From NCBI RefSeq assembly GCF_004331645.1, contig NZ_SJSK01000007.1, forward strand, positions 171,294-235,293: a DNA stretch of 64,000 nt. The letters run 5' to 3'. Under the pieces are notes generated by a model, which searched no databases, was not told the origin of the DNA, and worked only from the letters and a program-made list of their open reading frames with translations. This DNA is from Pedobacter frigiditerrae. GTDB taxonomy: Bacteria > Bacteroidota > Bacteroidia > Sphingobacteriales > Sphingobacteriaceae. Positions 14,396 to 22,847 of this stretch are shown here, piece after piece; position 1 is the stretch's first letter; the number at the start of each line of letters is the position of its first letter. The position numbers were made by a program, and so were the translations under genes.

Positions 14396-15586
14396 TTATG
14401 GGTTAGTCATGGTGCCAAAAGCAGATTTGCTTTCCATCATTTTGATGAATGAATCTTCTAAGGCGGTTTGTTTTACAATTGGATTGTTCTTCCAAAATTC
14501 TGCATCATATTTAATGGAGAGAATGGTTTTTTGATCTTGAGTTTTAGAATCCAGAGATCGATAATTTTGTTTTTTTAAACTTTCATCAACCTTAAAAATA
14601 GTTAATAAAGAGTTTACATTGATATTAGCTAGCGACTTTCCATAGTTAATTGAAAGAGTGAGTTTTGTAGAGATACTTTCAAGGACTGGATATTCTTTAT
14701 CATCTCCATTAAAAGTTGCAACGGTGTTTAAAAAAGGAGGGATTTTTACTATGGTTGTTGGGAAATCCATAGGAATACTAAAAATATCATTCTCTAATCT
14801 ATATATTTTAAAATCTCTTGTACCCACGTAATAGGTAGAGTTTACATAAAATAACTTTCTCCTCGGACTTTTGAATTTACAAGTTATCACTGCAATATCT
14901 TGGTTTGGTTGTTCGATGTATTTTTCGATGGAAATTTCATATTCTTTTAATGTGTACAAATTTATGAATTTCCCTTCCTGCTCTGGCAATAATACACCAC
15001 TAAAAATTAAGGTTAGAAAAGATTGATTGGCAATGGCAAATTCGCCTTGTTCGGTGTCTTCTGCAAATCGTGTTTGTTTAACTATCCAGCCTTTTGCAGC
15101 TTTAGTGTTCCATTTCAAATCGTAAAACATCTCATAAACCTTGCTAGGCTTATTGTTAATGCTAGTTAATTGCCTGTAAAAAGCATTAGCGTAGATTTGC
15201 TTGCCAGCATTGTCTTTTGCTTTTTTTAATGCTGCTTTTATTAAGTTTTCTGCTTTGTTAGCATCTATTACTACTTCGTTTAAGTTTGTTACAGCAGGTT
15301 TTAGCTTAATTATTAGCTTAGATGGGTTAGGCTGTATGAAGTTGGTTTCTCCCAATAGATAGCTAACATGGCTAAATCTTACTTTTGCGGGATAGCTTTC
15401 AACCTTAATTACAAATTCTCCATTTTCATTGGTTACTGTAGCTAAATTTGTTCCTGTTATACCTAGGGATACAAAAGCAATTCCTTTTCCTGTGGTTGCA
15501 TCAACAACAACTCCTTGTATGTTTTGGGCAGAGAGTTGAAAGACAAATAAAATTAAACTCGAGAAAAGGAAAAAACACTTCTTCAT
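14396..15586 (-). CDS. Exported carboxypeptidase-like regulatory-domain protein (paralog B)
   Basis: This 396-residue protein has a signal peptide (about 1-20, ending Q-L-S-A-Q). A CarboxypepD_reg-like beta-sandwich (about 22-105) contains Q-G-V-V-V-D-A-T-T-G-K-G and N-E-N-G-E-F-V-I-K. A larger C-terminal region (about 110-396) has F-Y-R-Q-L-T and Y-E-M-F-Y-D motifs. It is a tandem paralog of 15595-16779, with identical last residues S-F-I-K-M-M-E-S-K-S-A-F-G-T-M-T-N-P. The role is unknown; related proteins are periplasmic or outer-membrane associated. It lies between its paralog and the prenyl synthase with gaps of 8 and 3 bases, so it is co-transcribed. Confidence 0.82.
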   Translation of the reverse strand: MKKCFFLFSSLILFVFQLSAQNIQGVVVDATTGKGIAFVSLGITGTNLATVTNENGEFVIKVESYPAKVRFSHVSYLLGETNFIQPNPSKLIIKLKPAVTNLNEVVIDANKAENLIKAALKKAKDNAGKQIYANAFYRQLTSINNKPSKVYEMFYDLKWNTKAAKGWIVKQTRFAEDTEQGEFAIANQSFLTLIFSGVLLPEQEGKFINLYTLKEYEISIEKYIEQPNQDIAVITCKFKSPRRKLFYVNSTYYVGTRDFKIYRLENDIFSIPMDFPTTIVKIPPFLNTVATFNGDDKEYPVLESISTKLTLSINYGKSLANINVNSLLTIFKVDESLKKQNYRSLDSKTQDQKTILSIKYDAEFWKNNPIVKQTALEDSFIKMMESKSAFGTMTNP

Positions 15587-15594
15587 TGATTTTT

Positions 15595-16779
15595 CTATGG
15601 ATTAGTCATGGTGCCAAAAGCAGATTTGCTTTCCATCATTTTAATAAAAGAACCCTCTAATGTGGTTTGCTTAACAATTGGATTGTTTCTCCAAAATGCA
15701 GCATCGTATCTTATAGATTCTATCACACTTTTATCTTGAGTTTTTCTGTTTAACGTTTCGAACTGTTGATTCTTTAGATTGTCATCAATATTAAAAATGG
15801 TTAATAGCGAGCTTACAGAGGTGTTCAAATTCTGACGGCCAGTTTTAAGACTTAAATTTAATTTGGTAGAAACACTTTCTAGAACAGGGAAAAGACGCCC
15901 AAAACCATTAAATGTAGCAATTGTAGTTGCTAGTGGTGGATATTTTGGAGTAGCTTCTGAAAACTTCATTGGTAAATTAAATAAGCTGTTTTCTAATCTA
16001 TAAATACCATAATCATCCATTCCGATATAATAGATTGAATTAACGTAATAAGTATTTCTATTCCCTTTTTTGTATTTACACGTTACTACTGCAATCTTTT
16101 GATTTTCTTGTTCGATGTATTTATCAATTGATATTTCATAATCGGCAAGGGTTACTAAACTTACAAATTTACCACCTTTTTCTGGTAAGAGATAACCAGA
16201 ATATAAAAATGTTAAATAAGACTGATTGCTCATTGAAAAAGCTACTTCTTCATTTGATTCTGCAAATCTACTTTGTTTGGCTACCCAACCTTGTACTCTT
16301 CTTGTGGTCCATTGCAGGTCGTAGAATAATTCATAAATCTGGCTTGGCTTATTGTTAACAGTTGTTAATTGCCTATAGAAAGCGTTGGCATAGAAATTTA
16401 TGCTAGCAAAACCTTTCGCTTTTTCGAGTGCTGCCCTAACTAGTCTTTGCCCTTTGTAAGGATCTATGGTAACTTCATTAAGCGTAATGCTAGCAGGTTT
16501 TAGTTTTACAACCAAGCTAGCCTGACTTTCATTTAATATTAAATCTGCTAAAAGATAGCTAACGTGACTACATCTTAATTTTGCAGGGTAATTGGTTACC
16601 CTTAATACGAAATCGCCACTTTCATTACTTACAGTGGCGCTATTAGTTCCTAAAATACCAACAGATACAAAGGGGATACCTGCTCCAGTAAGTTCATCTA
16701 TTATTTTACCTTGTAAAACTTGAGCTTTAACAAAGTTTATAAATGAGATAAAAAAAATGAATAAAAACAGTCTTTTCAT
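15595..16779 (-). CDS. Exported carboxypeptidase-like regulatory-domain protein (paralog A)
   Basis: This 394-residue protein has a signal peptide (about 1-19, ending F-V-K-A-Q). A CarboxypepD_reg-like domain (about 20-103) contains L-Q-G-K-I-I-D-E-L-T-G-A-G-I-P. The C-terminal region is shared with the next gene (N-A-F-Y-R-Q-L-T-x-x-N-N-K-P-S near 135). Around 42 DNA bases at the 3' end are identical to the paralog, unlike the rest of the genes. It starts 3 bases after the rnr stop, so an exoribonuclease and two envelope proteins share a transcript. The function is not known. Confidence 0.82.
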   Translation of the reverse strand: MKRLFLFIFFISFINFVKAQVLQGKIIDELTGAGIPFVSVGILGTNSATVSNESGDFVLRVTNYPAKLRCSHVSYLLADLILNESQASLVVKLKPASITLNEVTIDPYKGQRLVRAALEKAKGFASINFYANAFYRQLTTVNNKPSQIYELFYDLQWTTRRVQGWVAKQSRFAESNEEVAFSMSNQSYLTFLYSGYLLPEKGGKFVSLVTLADYEISIDKYIEQENQKIAVVTCKYKKGNRNTYYVNSIYYIGMDDYGIYRLENSLFNLPMKFSEATPKYPPLATTIATFNGFGRLFPVLESVSTKLNLSLKTGRQNLNTSVSSLLTIFNIDDNLKNQQFETLNRKTQDKSVIESIRYDAAFWRNNPIVKQTTLEGSFIKMMESKSAFGTMTNP

Positions 16780-16782
16780 TGC

Positions 16783-18924
16783 TTAGTCTTGTATCAGTGA
16801 AAAGTCTATTTGGCGTTTTGAAAGGTCTACTTTTTTAACCTTTACCTGTACTTCATCTCCTAATTGGTATTTTTTATGTTTTCGTTGACCAACAATGCAG
16901 TAATTTTTCTCATCCCAAACATAAAAATCATCAGTAATATCTCTCAAGCGAATCATTCCTTCACATTTATTCTCAGAAATTTCTACATACATTCCCCATT
17001 CGGTAACACCCGATATAATTCCAGTGTAAATACTTCCGATATTCCCTTCTAAAAATTCTGCTTGTTTATACTTAATGGAAGCTCTTTCTGCATCGGAAGC
17101 ACGTTTTTCCATAGCAGATGAGTGAGAACTTGCAGTTTCATATTCTTCGGCATTTGCCGAACGGCCACCATCTAAGTATAAAGCCAAAAGGCGATGCACC
17201 ATGACATCGGGATAACGGCGAATAGGAGAGGTGAAATGCGTATAATGGTCAAAAGCTAAGCCATAATGACTTGTTTTTTTTGTGGTATAAATTGCCTTGG
17301 CCATGGAACGAATAGCCAACTGTGTTAACATATTCTGTTCTTTTTTACCTTCAACATCTTCCATTAAAAAGTTTAATGACTTAGCGATATCTTTATCTGT
17401 TTTGGTATTAATTTTATAACCAAAACGAGAAGCAAAGGCAGCAAAGTTATTTAAGTTTTCTAAGTTTGGAGAATCGTGTGAACGATAAACAAATGTATAT
17501 TTGTTCTTTCCGTTGCCTTTTTTGGCAATAAATTCGGCCACTTTTTTGTTTGCCAACAACATAAAATCTTCAATTAACTTATGTGCATCCTTACGTTCCT
17601 TTACATAAACGCCAATCGGTTTTCCACGTTCATCAAGTTTAAATTTAACCTCTGTGCTTTCGAAACTGATGGCTCCATTTTTAAACTTCCTATCACGTAA
17701 AATATAAGCTAGTTCATTCAGTTTTAAAATTTCCTCAGCGTAATCACCTGCTTTTGCTTCAATAACTTCTTGGGCTTCTTCGTAACTGAAACGTCTATCA
17801 GAATGGATAGTTGTTCTGCCAAACCATTCACTTTTAATGTTTGCTTCGCTATCTAATTCAAAAACAGCAGCAAAACATAATTTATCTTCATTTGGACGCA
17901 ATGAACATACACCATTGCTCAGTCTTTCTGGTAACATTGGTATAACTCTATCTACTAAATAGACTGATGTAGCACGCTCGTAAGCTTCTTTATCTAAGGC
18001 ACTGTTAGGTTTTACATAATGAGAAACATCAGCGATGTGAACACCAACTTCAAAGTTTCCGTTAGGTAGTTTTTTAAATGAAATGGCATCATCAAAATCT
18101 TTTGCATCCGCAGGGTCAATGGTGAAAGTAACGGTGTCTCTAAAATCTTTTCTGTCTTTTTCTTTTATTTCTGCTTCGCTAACTGTTTCTGGAATGGCAT
18201 TGGCTTCTTTTTCTACTTCAGCAGGAAAACTCAAAGGAAAACCATATTGAGCTAATATGGCATTCATTTCGGTATCGTTTTCGCCCTGTGTGCCTAAAAC
18301 ATTAATTATTTTTCCAATAGGATTTTTAGCGCCTTCGGGCCAATCGGTTATGCTAACTTGTACTTTCTGACCATTTTTGGCGCCATTTAAATCGCTCAAA
18401 GGCACAAAAATATCATGCAACATTTTACGGTCATCAGGTATGATAAAAGCAAAACGTTCAGAAACTTTGGCAACCCCAATGAAGTCTGTTTTGGCTCTAG
18501 TTATAATTTCTACAATCTCACCTTCATTTCTACGTCCGCTGGTTTTTTTTCCAAATACGTGAACCTTAACAATATCTCCGTGTAAGGCATTGCGCAATTT
18601 ACGTGGTGCCACGAAAATATCTTTTTCAAACTCATCATCGGGAACAATAAAAGCTGATCCATCAGCGGTCATGTCAACTTTACCAGTTATAAATACTTTT
18701 TGTTCTTTTAATCTAAACTTTCCACGTTCTGGGCGAATGAATAAACCATTCTCCGTTTGTTCTACTAATACTTCTAAAATCGTATCAATAGCAGCTTTAT
18801 CACTTAAATTTAGCTTGGCAGCAACTTGTTTGTGGTTAAGTGCCACATTTTTGTTTTTCTCGAATATATCACTAATCATCTGTGTTAAAACGAGTTTAAA
18901 TTGAGAATTTTTATTTTTTGCCAT
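16783..18924 (-). CDS. rnr: Ribonuclease R, 3'-5' exoribonuclease
   Basis: This 713-residue protein has cold-shock-like RNA-binding domains (about 60-230) and an RNB catalytic domain (about 255-590). The RNB domain carries the metal-binding D-P-x-D-A-K-D-F-D-D-A-I motif near 272-283 and H-I-A-D-V-S-H-Y-V. A C-terminal S1 domain (about 625-712) reads G-I-I-S-G-V-T-E-W-G-M-Y-V. It degrades structured RNA and takes part in rRNA/mRNA quality control in the cytosol. Length is normal for Bacteroidota RNase R. It is the first gene of a four-gene minus-strand operon with gaps of 3, 8 and 3 bases. Confidence 0.95.
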   Translation of the reverse strand: MAKNKNSQFKLVLTQMISDIFEKNKNVALNHKQVAAKLNLSDKAAIDTILEVLVEQTENGLFIRPERGKFRLKEQKVFITGKVDMTADGSAFIVPDDEFEKDIFVAPRKLRNALHGDIVKVHVFGKKTSGRRNEGEIVEIITRAKTDFIGVAKVSERFAFIIPDDRKMLHDIFVPLSDLNGAKNGQKVQVSITDWPEGAKNPIGKIINVLGTQGENDTEMNAILAQYGFPLSFPAEVEKEANAIPETVSEAEIKEKDRKDFRDTVTFTIDPADAKDFDDAISFKKLPNGNFEVGVHIADVSHYVKPNSALDKEAYERATSVYLVDRVIPMLPERLSNGVCSLRPNEDKLCFAAVFELDSEANIKSEWFGRTTIHSDRRFSYEEAQEVIEAKAGDYAEEILKLNELAYILRDRKFKNGAISFESTEVKFKLDERGKPIGVYVKERKDAHKLIEDFMLLANKKVAEFIAKKGNGKNKYTFVYRSHDSPNLENLNNFAAFASRFGYKINTKTDKDIAKSLNFLMEDVEGKKEQNMLTQLAIRSMAKAIYTTKKTSHYGLAFDHYTHFTSPIRRYPDVMVHRLLALYLDGGRSANAEEYETASSHSSAMEKRASDAERASIKYKQAEFLEGNIGSIYTGIISGVTEWGMYVEISENKCEGMIRLRDITDDFYVWDEKNYCIVGQRKHKKYQLGDEVQVKVKKVDLSKRQIDFSLIQD

Positions 18925-19071
18925 AGCTATTTACGTATAATATCGAAGATAGGAAATGTATATTAAGCTTGTAGTATTTTTTCCAATAAATAACGTTTCT
19001 ATAACACAATTGAAGCGATTTAATTGTTTGAAAAGCAAAGCCTGTTTTTATAGGAAGGTCAGTCCCGCTTT

Positions 19072-19126
19072 TTGTTTCAATCTTTTTGGCTCTGAAGCCA
19101 AAAAGTATTTCCACTTCAATCGGGTT
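19072..19126. repeat. CCCGCT...AATCGGG hairpin repeat
   Basis: CTTTTTGGC (19082-19090) and GCCAAAAAG (19097-19105) form a perfect 9-base stem. Outside it lie CAGTCCCGCT (left) and CACTTCAATCGGG (right). It sits between the divergent genes rnr and 19223, so it cannot terminate either. It looks like a degenerate interspersed repeat. The rest of the 298-base gap holds no gene. Confidence 0.5.
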
Positions 19127-19222
19127 TAAAAATAAATTCTGTGCTAAGAACTGCGAAATAGCCATCCGATAAACATTGTAACACGTATATATTCATCAAC
19201 TAGAAAAAAAGCAAAATACTGA

Positions 19223-20218
19223 ATGAAGAAAGTATTACTCATATCTATTTTCTCCTTACTTTCTTTTACTGGTCTTGCCCAGAAAGGAAATATAGACTCA
19301 CTAATCGAAAAAAAACAGCAACTCAATTTAGGCTATATTTCATTATATAAAGAAAATAGTGAAATGTCTTATACTTCGCCTGGTGGCGAAATTGGAGCTC
19401 CTTCAGGTTATGTGATTAACGGAAAGCTAACCACATCTTATATGTTATTTGCACCCAGAAGTTTACCAATTGCATTTTCCTTTAATCCAGATTTTACAGC
19501 TAGAGTTAGGACTGATAAATCTGCTGGTGTAAGGACACCAAGCTTTAGGTTGACTGGAACATTTTACGTGAGGTTAAACGATGATATTAAAAGATACAAA
19601 TATGCACAGCTTAGTTTTACGCATCATTCCAATGGACAAGATGGAGATGCGATTCTTACCGATGGTTCCATAAATACAAAAACAGGTAATTTCAACACAA
19701 ACTATTTAACTGCCGCATATAGGTTTGGGTATTTTACATCTGCCAAATCGGCGACTGGAATTTACTATTCTTACAACCACAAAGTTGGTTTAGAATGGCA
19801 TAAATGGTTTAATTTTGAACCTGCATTAATTGGAGATTATGGTTTTACCAGACTTAATTATGATTTCTCTTATAGAATTTACCAAATTTACCACGGGCAA
19901 AGAGGTGGTTGGAAAAAGATAAGCCAAACAAATGCTACTGGTAAAAATACATTGGAAAAAGAAACTTGGCGTTTTAATGGACAATTCTCTTATGCAGTTA
20001 ATAAATATGCCAATCAAGATTTTTTTACACCCAAAAGAAGATTAAACGTAGAAGGTTCTGCCAATTATAGTTTACCTTTTATGCAAAATGTTTTTGTAAT
20101 GGCCAGCTTTGGTTATTACGGAGAAGACCCTTATAATATCTATTTTAAAGATAAATATGCTTTTATGAGATTTGGGATTTCGAGTACTTTTTCTAGGTAT
20201 AAGGTCAGAGAGCATTAA
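19223..20218 (+). CDS. Outer-membrane protein resembling phospholipase A1 (OMPLA-like)
   Basis: This 331-residue protein has a signal peptide (about 1-19, ending T-G-L-A-Q) and alternating beta strands throughout. The segment F-T-H-H-S-N-G-Q-D-G at 132-141 matches the OMPLA catalytic motif H-x-S-N-G (His134, Ser136). The later F-N-T-N-Y at 157-161 matches the W-N-x-x-Y that carries the catalytic Asn (Asn158). OMPLA is a calcium-dependent outer-membrane lipase. The spacing between the two parts is longer than in E. coli, so activity is uncertain. It is monocistronic, divergent from rnr and convergent with the ABC ATPase gene. Confidence 0.6.
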   Translation: MKKVLLISIFSLLSFTGLAQKGNIDSLIEKKQQLNLGYISLYKENSEMSYTSPGGEIGAPSGYVINGKLTTSYMLFAPRSLPIAFSFNPDFTARVRTDKSAGVRTPSFRLTGTFYVRLNDDIKRYKYAQLSFTHHSNGQDGDAILTDGSINTKTGNFNTNYLTAAYRFGYFTSAKSATGIYYSYNHKVGLEWHKWFNFEPALIGDYGFTRLNYDFSYRIYQIYHGQRGGWKKISQTNATGKNTLEKETWRFNGQFSYAVNKYANQDFFTPKRRLNVEGSANYSLPFMQNVFVMASFGYYGEDPYNIYFKDKYAFMRFGISSTFSRYKVREH

Positions 20219-20258
20219 TCCTAAAATCATTCAATCCAAAAAATCCTAGTCAAGACAA

Positions 20259-21977
20259 TTAAACCGCAATACTCTCTTTACCCGGAATAGCTTCAATCAA
20301 TTTTTTAGTGTATTCTGCTTGTGGAGAATTGTATATTATTTCAGGGAAACCTTCTTCTTCAACTTTGCCTTTGTTCATTACAATCATTCGGTCTGAGATG
20401 TGTTTAACTACCGCTAAATCATGGGATATGAAAATGTAGGTTAAGCCAAATTCTTGTTGTAGCTCTCTTAACAAATTCAATACTTGCGCTTGGACAGAAA
20501 CATCCAATGCTGATACAGATTCATCGCAAATGATAAATTTGGGTTGCAAGGCTAATGCTCTTGCAATTACAATTCTTTGTCGCTGACCACCAGAAAACTC
20601 GTGAGGATAACGATCAAAATGTTCTGGATTTAGGTTTACCTTTTCTAACAGATTTAAAACATGGGCTTTTCGTTCCTTATCTGTATTAAATACCTGATGA
20701 ACTTGCAATGGTTCCATTATGGCATTACCAACAGTTATTTTTGGATTTAAGGAAGAATAAGGGTCTTGAAAAATGATTTGCACATCCCTGCGCATTTTCC
20801 TTAAATCTCCTTTACCTAAAGTAGTTAAATCTGTACCATCAAATATTACTTTTCCTGAGGTTGGTTCAACTAAACGTAAAATGCTTCTTCCTAAAGTGGT
20901 TTTACCGCAACCAGATTCGCCAACCAAACCTAAAGTTTCGCCTGGGAAAACGTCAAAGGAAATATCATCAACCGCTTTTACGTATGCAGATGTTTTACCA
21001 AATAAACCTTTTTTAATTGGGTACCAAGTGCATAGATTTTGGACTTGCAGTAATGGTTTTTGTGTGTATAATTCGTGTCGTCTTTGCTCAATTTCTTGGT
21101 TGGTGTAGCTATTAATCTCCAACAGATGTTGAACGTTAACAGCTTTATCTTCATTTAAAAAATCTGCAACAATAGGTAGTTTTTTTAACCTGCGCTGTGG
21201 TGCTGGTCTACAAGCTAAAAGCCCTTTTGTATAAGGATGTTGTGGATTTTCGAATATTTGTTTCGCTGGTCCTTGCTCTACAATATTGCCTTTGTACATC
21301 ACTAACAATTCATCGGCAATTTCGCTAATTACCGCTAAATCGTGAGAGATGAAAATCAATCCCATGTTGCGCTCATCTTTTAGACGCAATAAGAGCTCTA
21401 AAATTGTTTTCTGAACAGTTACGTCTAGTGCTGTAGTTGGCTCGTCTGCAATGAGTAATTCGGGGTTGCAACTTAACGCCATGGCAATCATTACCCTTTG
21501 TTTTTGTCCACCAGACAGTTGATGTGGATAACTATCAAAAATATTTTCTGGTCTTGGTAATTGAACTTCTTTAAATAAGGCGATGGTTTGTGCTTTTGCT
21601 TTCTCTTTATCTACTTTTTGGTGTAATATAATGGCTTCTTGAACTTGGTAACCACAAGTAAATACAGGGTTTAAGGAAGTCATTGGTTCTTGAAAGATCA
21701 TGGCCATTTTATTGCCACGATAACTTCTTATTTCATGGTCTGATAGCTTTAGTAAGCTGATGTTATCAAAATCTATTTCGCCAGTGATCTGTGTGTTCTT
21801 AGAATCGTGTAAACGCATGATAGAAAAAGAGGTGACCGATTTTCCAGAACCAGATTCGCCTACAATACCTAAAACCTTACCTTTTTCTAAATTGAAACTT
21901 ACTTGATGTACAGCTTCGCTCCAAGTTTTTTCTTCTCGGTTAAAAAAGGAAATGGCTAATTCTTTTACGTTTAACAT
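20259..21977 (-). CDS. Fused oligopeptide-type ABC transporter ATPase (two ATP-binding domains)
   Basis: This 572-residue cytosolic protein has two complete ABC cassettes. Cassette one covers about 1-260, with Walker A G-E-S-G-S-G-K-S at 40-47, signature L-S-G-G-Q-K-Q-R and Walker B L-L-I-A-D-E-P. Cassette two covers about 310-572, with G-E-S-G-C-G-K-T, F-S-G-G-Q-R-Q-R and F-I-I-C-D-E-S. The Q-H-P-Y-T-K-G-L-L motif after cassette one is typical of DppD/OppD and the fusion resembles YejF-type proteins. Both cassettes keep catalytic residues. No permease gene is adjacent. Its ATG overlaps the stop of the upstream exonuclease gene by 1 base. Confidence 0.92.
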   Translation of the reverse strand: MLNVKELAISFFNREEKTWSEAVHQVSFNLEKGKVLGIVGESGSGKSVTSFSIMRLHDSKNTQITGEIDFDNISLLKLSDHEIRSYRGNKMAMIFQEPMTSLNPVFTCGYQVQEAIILHQKVDKEKAKAQTIALFKEVQLPRPENIFDSYPHQLSGGQKQRVMIAMALSCNPELLIADEPTTALDVTVQKTILELLLRLKDERNMGLIFISHDLAVISEIADELLVMYKGNIVEQGPAKQIFENPQHPYTKGLLACRPAPQRRLKKLPIVADFLNEDKAVNVQHLLEINSYTNQEIEQRRHELYTQKPLLQVQNLCTWYPIKKGLFGKTSAYVKAVDDISFDVFPGETLGLVGESGCGKTTLGRSILRLVEPTSGKVIFDGTDLTTLGKGDLRKMRRDVQIIFQDPYSSLNPKITVGNAIMEPLQVHQVFNTDKERKAHVLNLLEKVNLNPEHFDRYPHEFSGGQRQRIVIARALALQPKFIICDESVSALDVSVQAQVLNLLRELQQEFGLTYIFISHDLAVVKHISDRMIVMNKGKVEEEGFPEIIYNSPQAEYTKKLIEAIPGKESIAV

Positions 21978-22690
21978 TACTTCACTAAGGTAATATTTTC
22001 TGTTGGAATTGAAGGCAGACCTTTAAAACGTAATAAAATTTGTGCCGTTGTAATTACATCTTTTTGGCAATAAGTTATAATTCTGGGTAAATCTTTTTCT
22101 TGATAATAAATATCTTTAACCATACTGCCATCAATATCATCTTTTGGAGTGGGGATGTTAAAAATAGCGGCTAGTAAATTTAAGGAGGTATAGTTTTTAT
22201 AATCGCCGAACTTCCAGAGTTCCATAGTGTCAATGTGAAGGATTTCCCAAGGTTTTTTGCCAGCAATTTGTAATTGGATTGGAATATCAATTCCATTGAC
22301 TAACATTCGTCTGCATAAATAGGGGAAATCGAATTCTTTTCCATTGTGTGCACAAAGAATCTGGTCTTTTGGTTGTTTAGCCATTAACTCATTAAATTGT
22401 CTTAAAACGTCTGCCTCATCGTGCCCAAAATAAGAGTTAACCCTAAAATGAAGTTCACCTTTTTGATGATGAAAAAGACCAACACTAATGCAAATTATTT
22501 TGCCAAACTCTGCCCAAATGCCCGCTCTTTCATAAAAATCTGATGGGGTTTTGTGGTCTTTTCTAAGTAATTGAGTTTTGGTATCCCAGAGAGACTGCAT
22601 CTGTTGTGGCATCTCTTCAAAAAACTGATAAAGCGGAACAGTCTCAATATCGATAACAAAAACCTTATTTAAGTTAACTTCTTTAAGCAT
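21977..22690 (-). CDS. DEDDy-type 3'-5' exonuclease (PolB-exonuclease-like)
   Basis: This 237-residue protein has the RNase H-like exonuclease fold. D-I-E at residues 14-16 gives the first two acidic ligands, H-N-G-K-E-F-D-F-P-Y-L near 125 gives the third, and Y-C-Q-K-D-V near 208 provides the tyrosine and final aspartate. It matches the predicted exonuclease family related to the DNA polymerase B proofreading domain. It has no polymerase domain and probably acts in DNA or RNA maintenance. It is the first gene before the ABC ATPase, overlapping by 1 base. Confidence 0.85.
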   Translation of the reverse strand: MLKEVNLNKVFVIDIETVPLYQFFEEMPQQMQSLWDTKTQLLRKDHKTPSDFYERAGIWAEFGKIICISVGLFHHQKGELHFRVNSYFGHDEADVLRQFNELMAKQPKDQILCAHNGKEFDFPYLCRRMLVNGIDIPIQLQIAGKKPWEILHIDTMELWKFGDYKNYTSLNLLAAIFNIPTPKDDIDGSMVKDIYYQEKDLPRIITYCQKDVITTAQILLRFKGLPSIPTENITLVK

Positions 22691-22847
22691 AGGTAAAATG
22701 GTTAGCGTAAATTTAAATAGGGAAATTGAAGATATAGAAATTATTTGAATTACCCCTAAATCCCCTAAAGGGGACTTGTTAGAATCAAAAAATCCCTCCC
22801 AATTTAATGGGAAGGATTATAATCTTTGTTCTTTGCTCTTTTATCTC

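Noticed and set aside
19082..19105. Terminator hairpin
   Set aside because: It lies between divergent genes, so neither neighbour could use it. It fits a repeat remnant better.
18911..19326. Minus-strand open frames between rnr and the OMPLA-like gene
   Set aside because: They overlap the hairpin repeat and the signal-peptide coding region of the real plus-strand gene.
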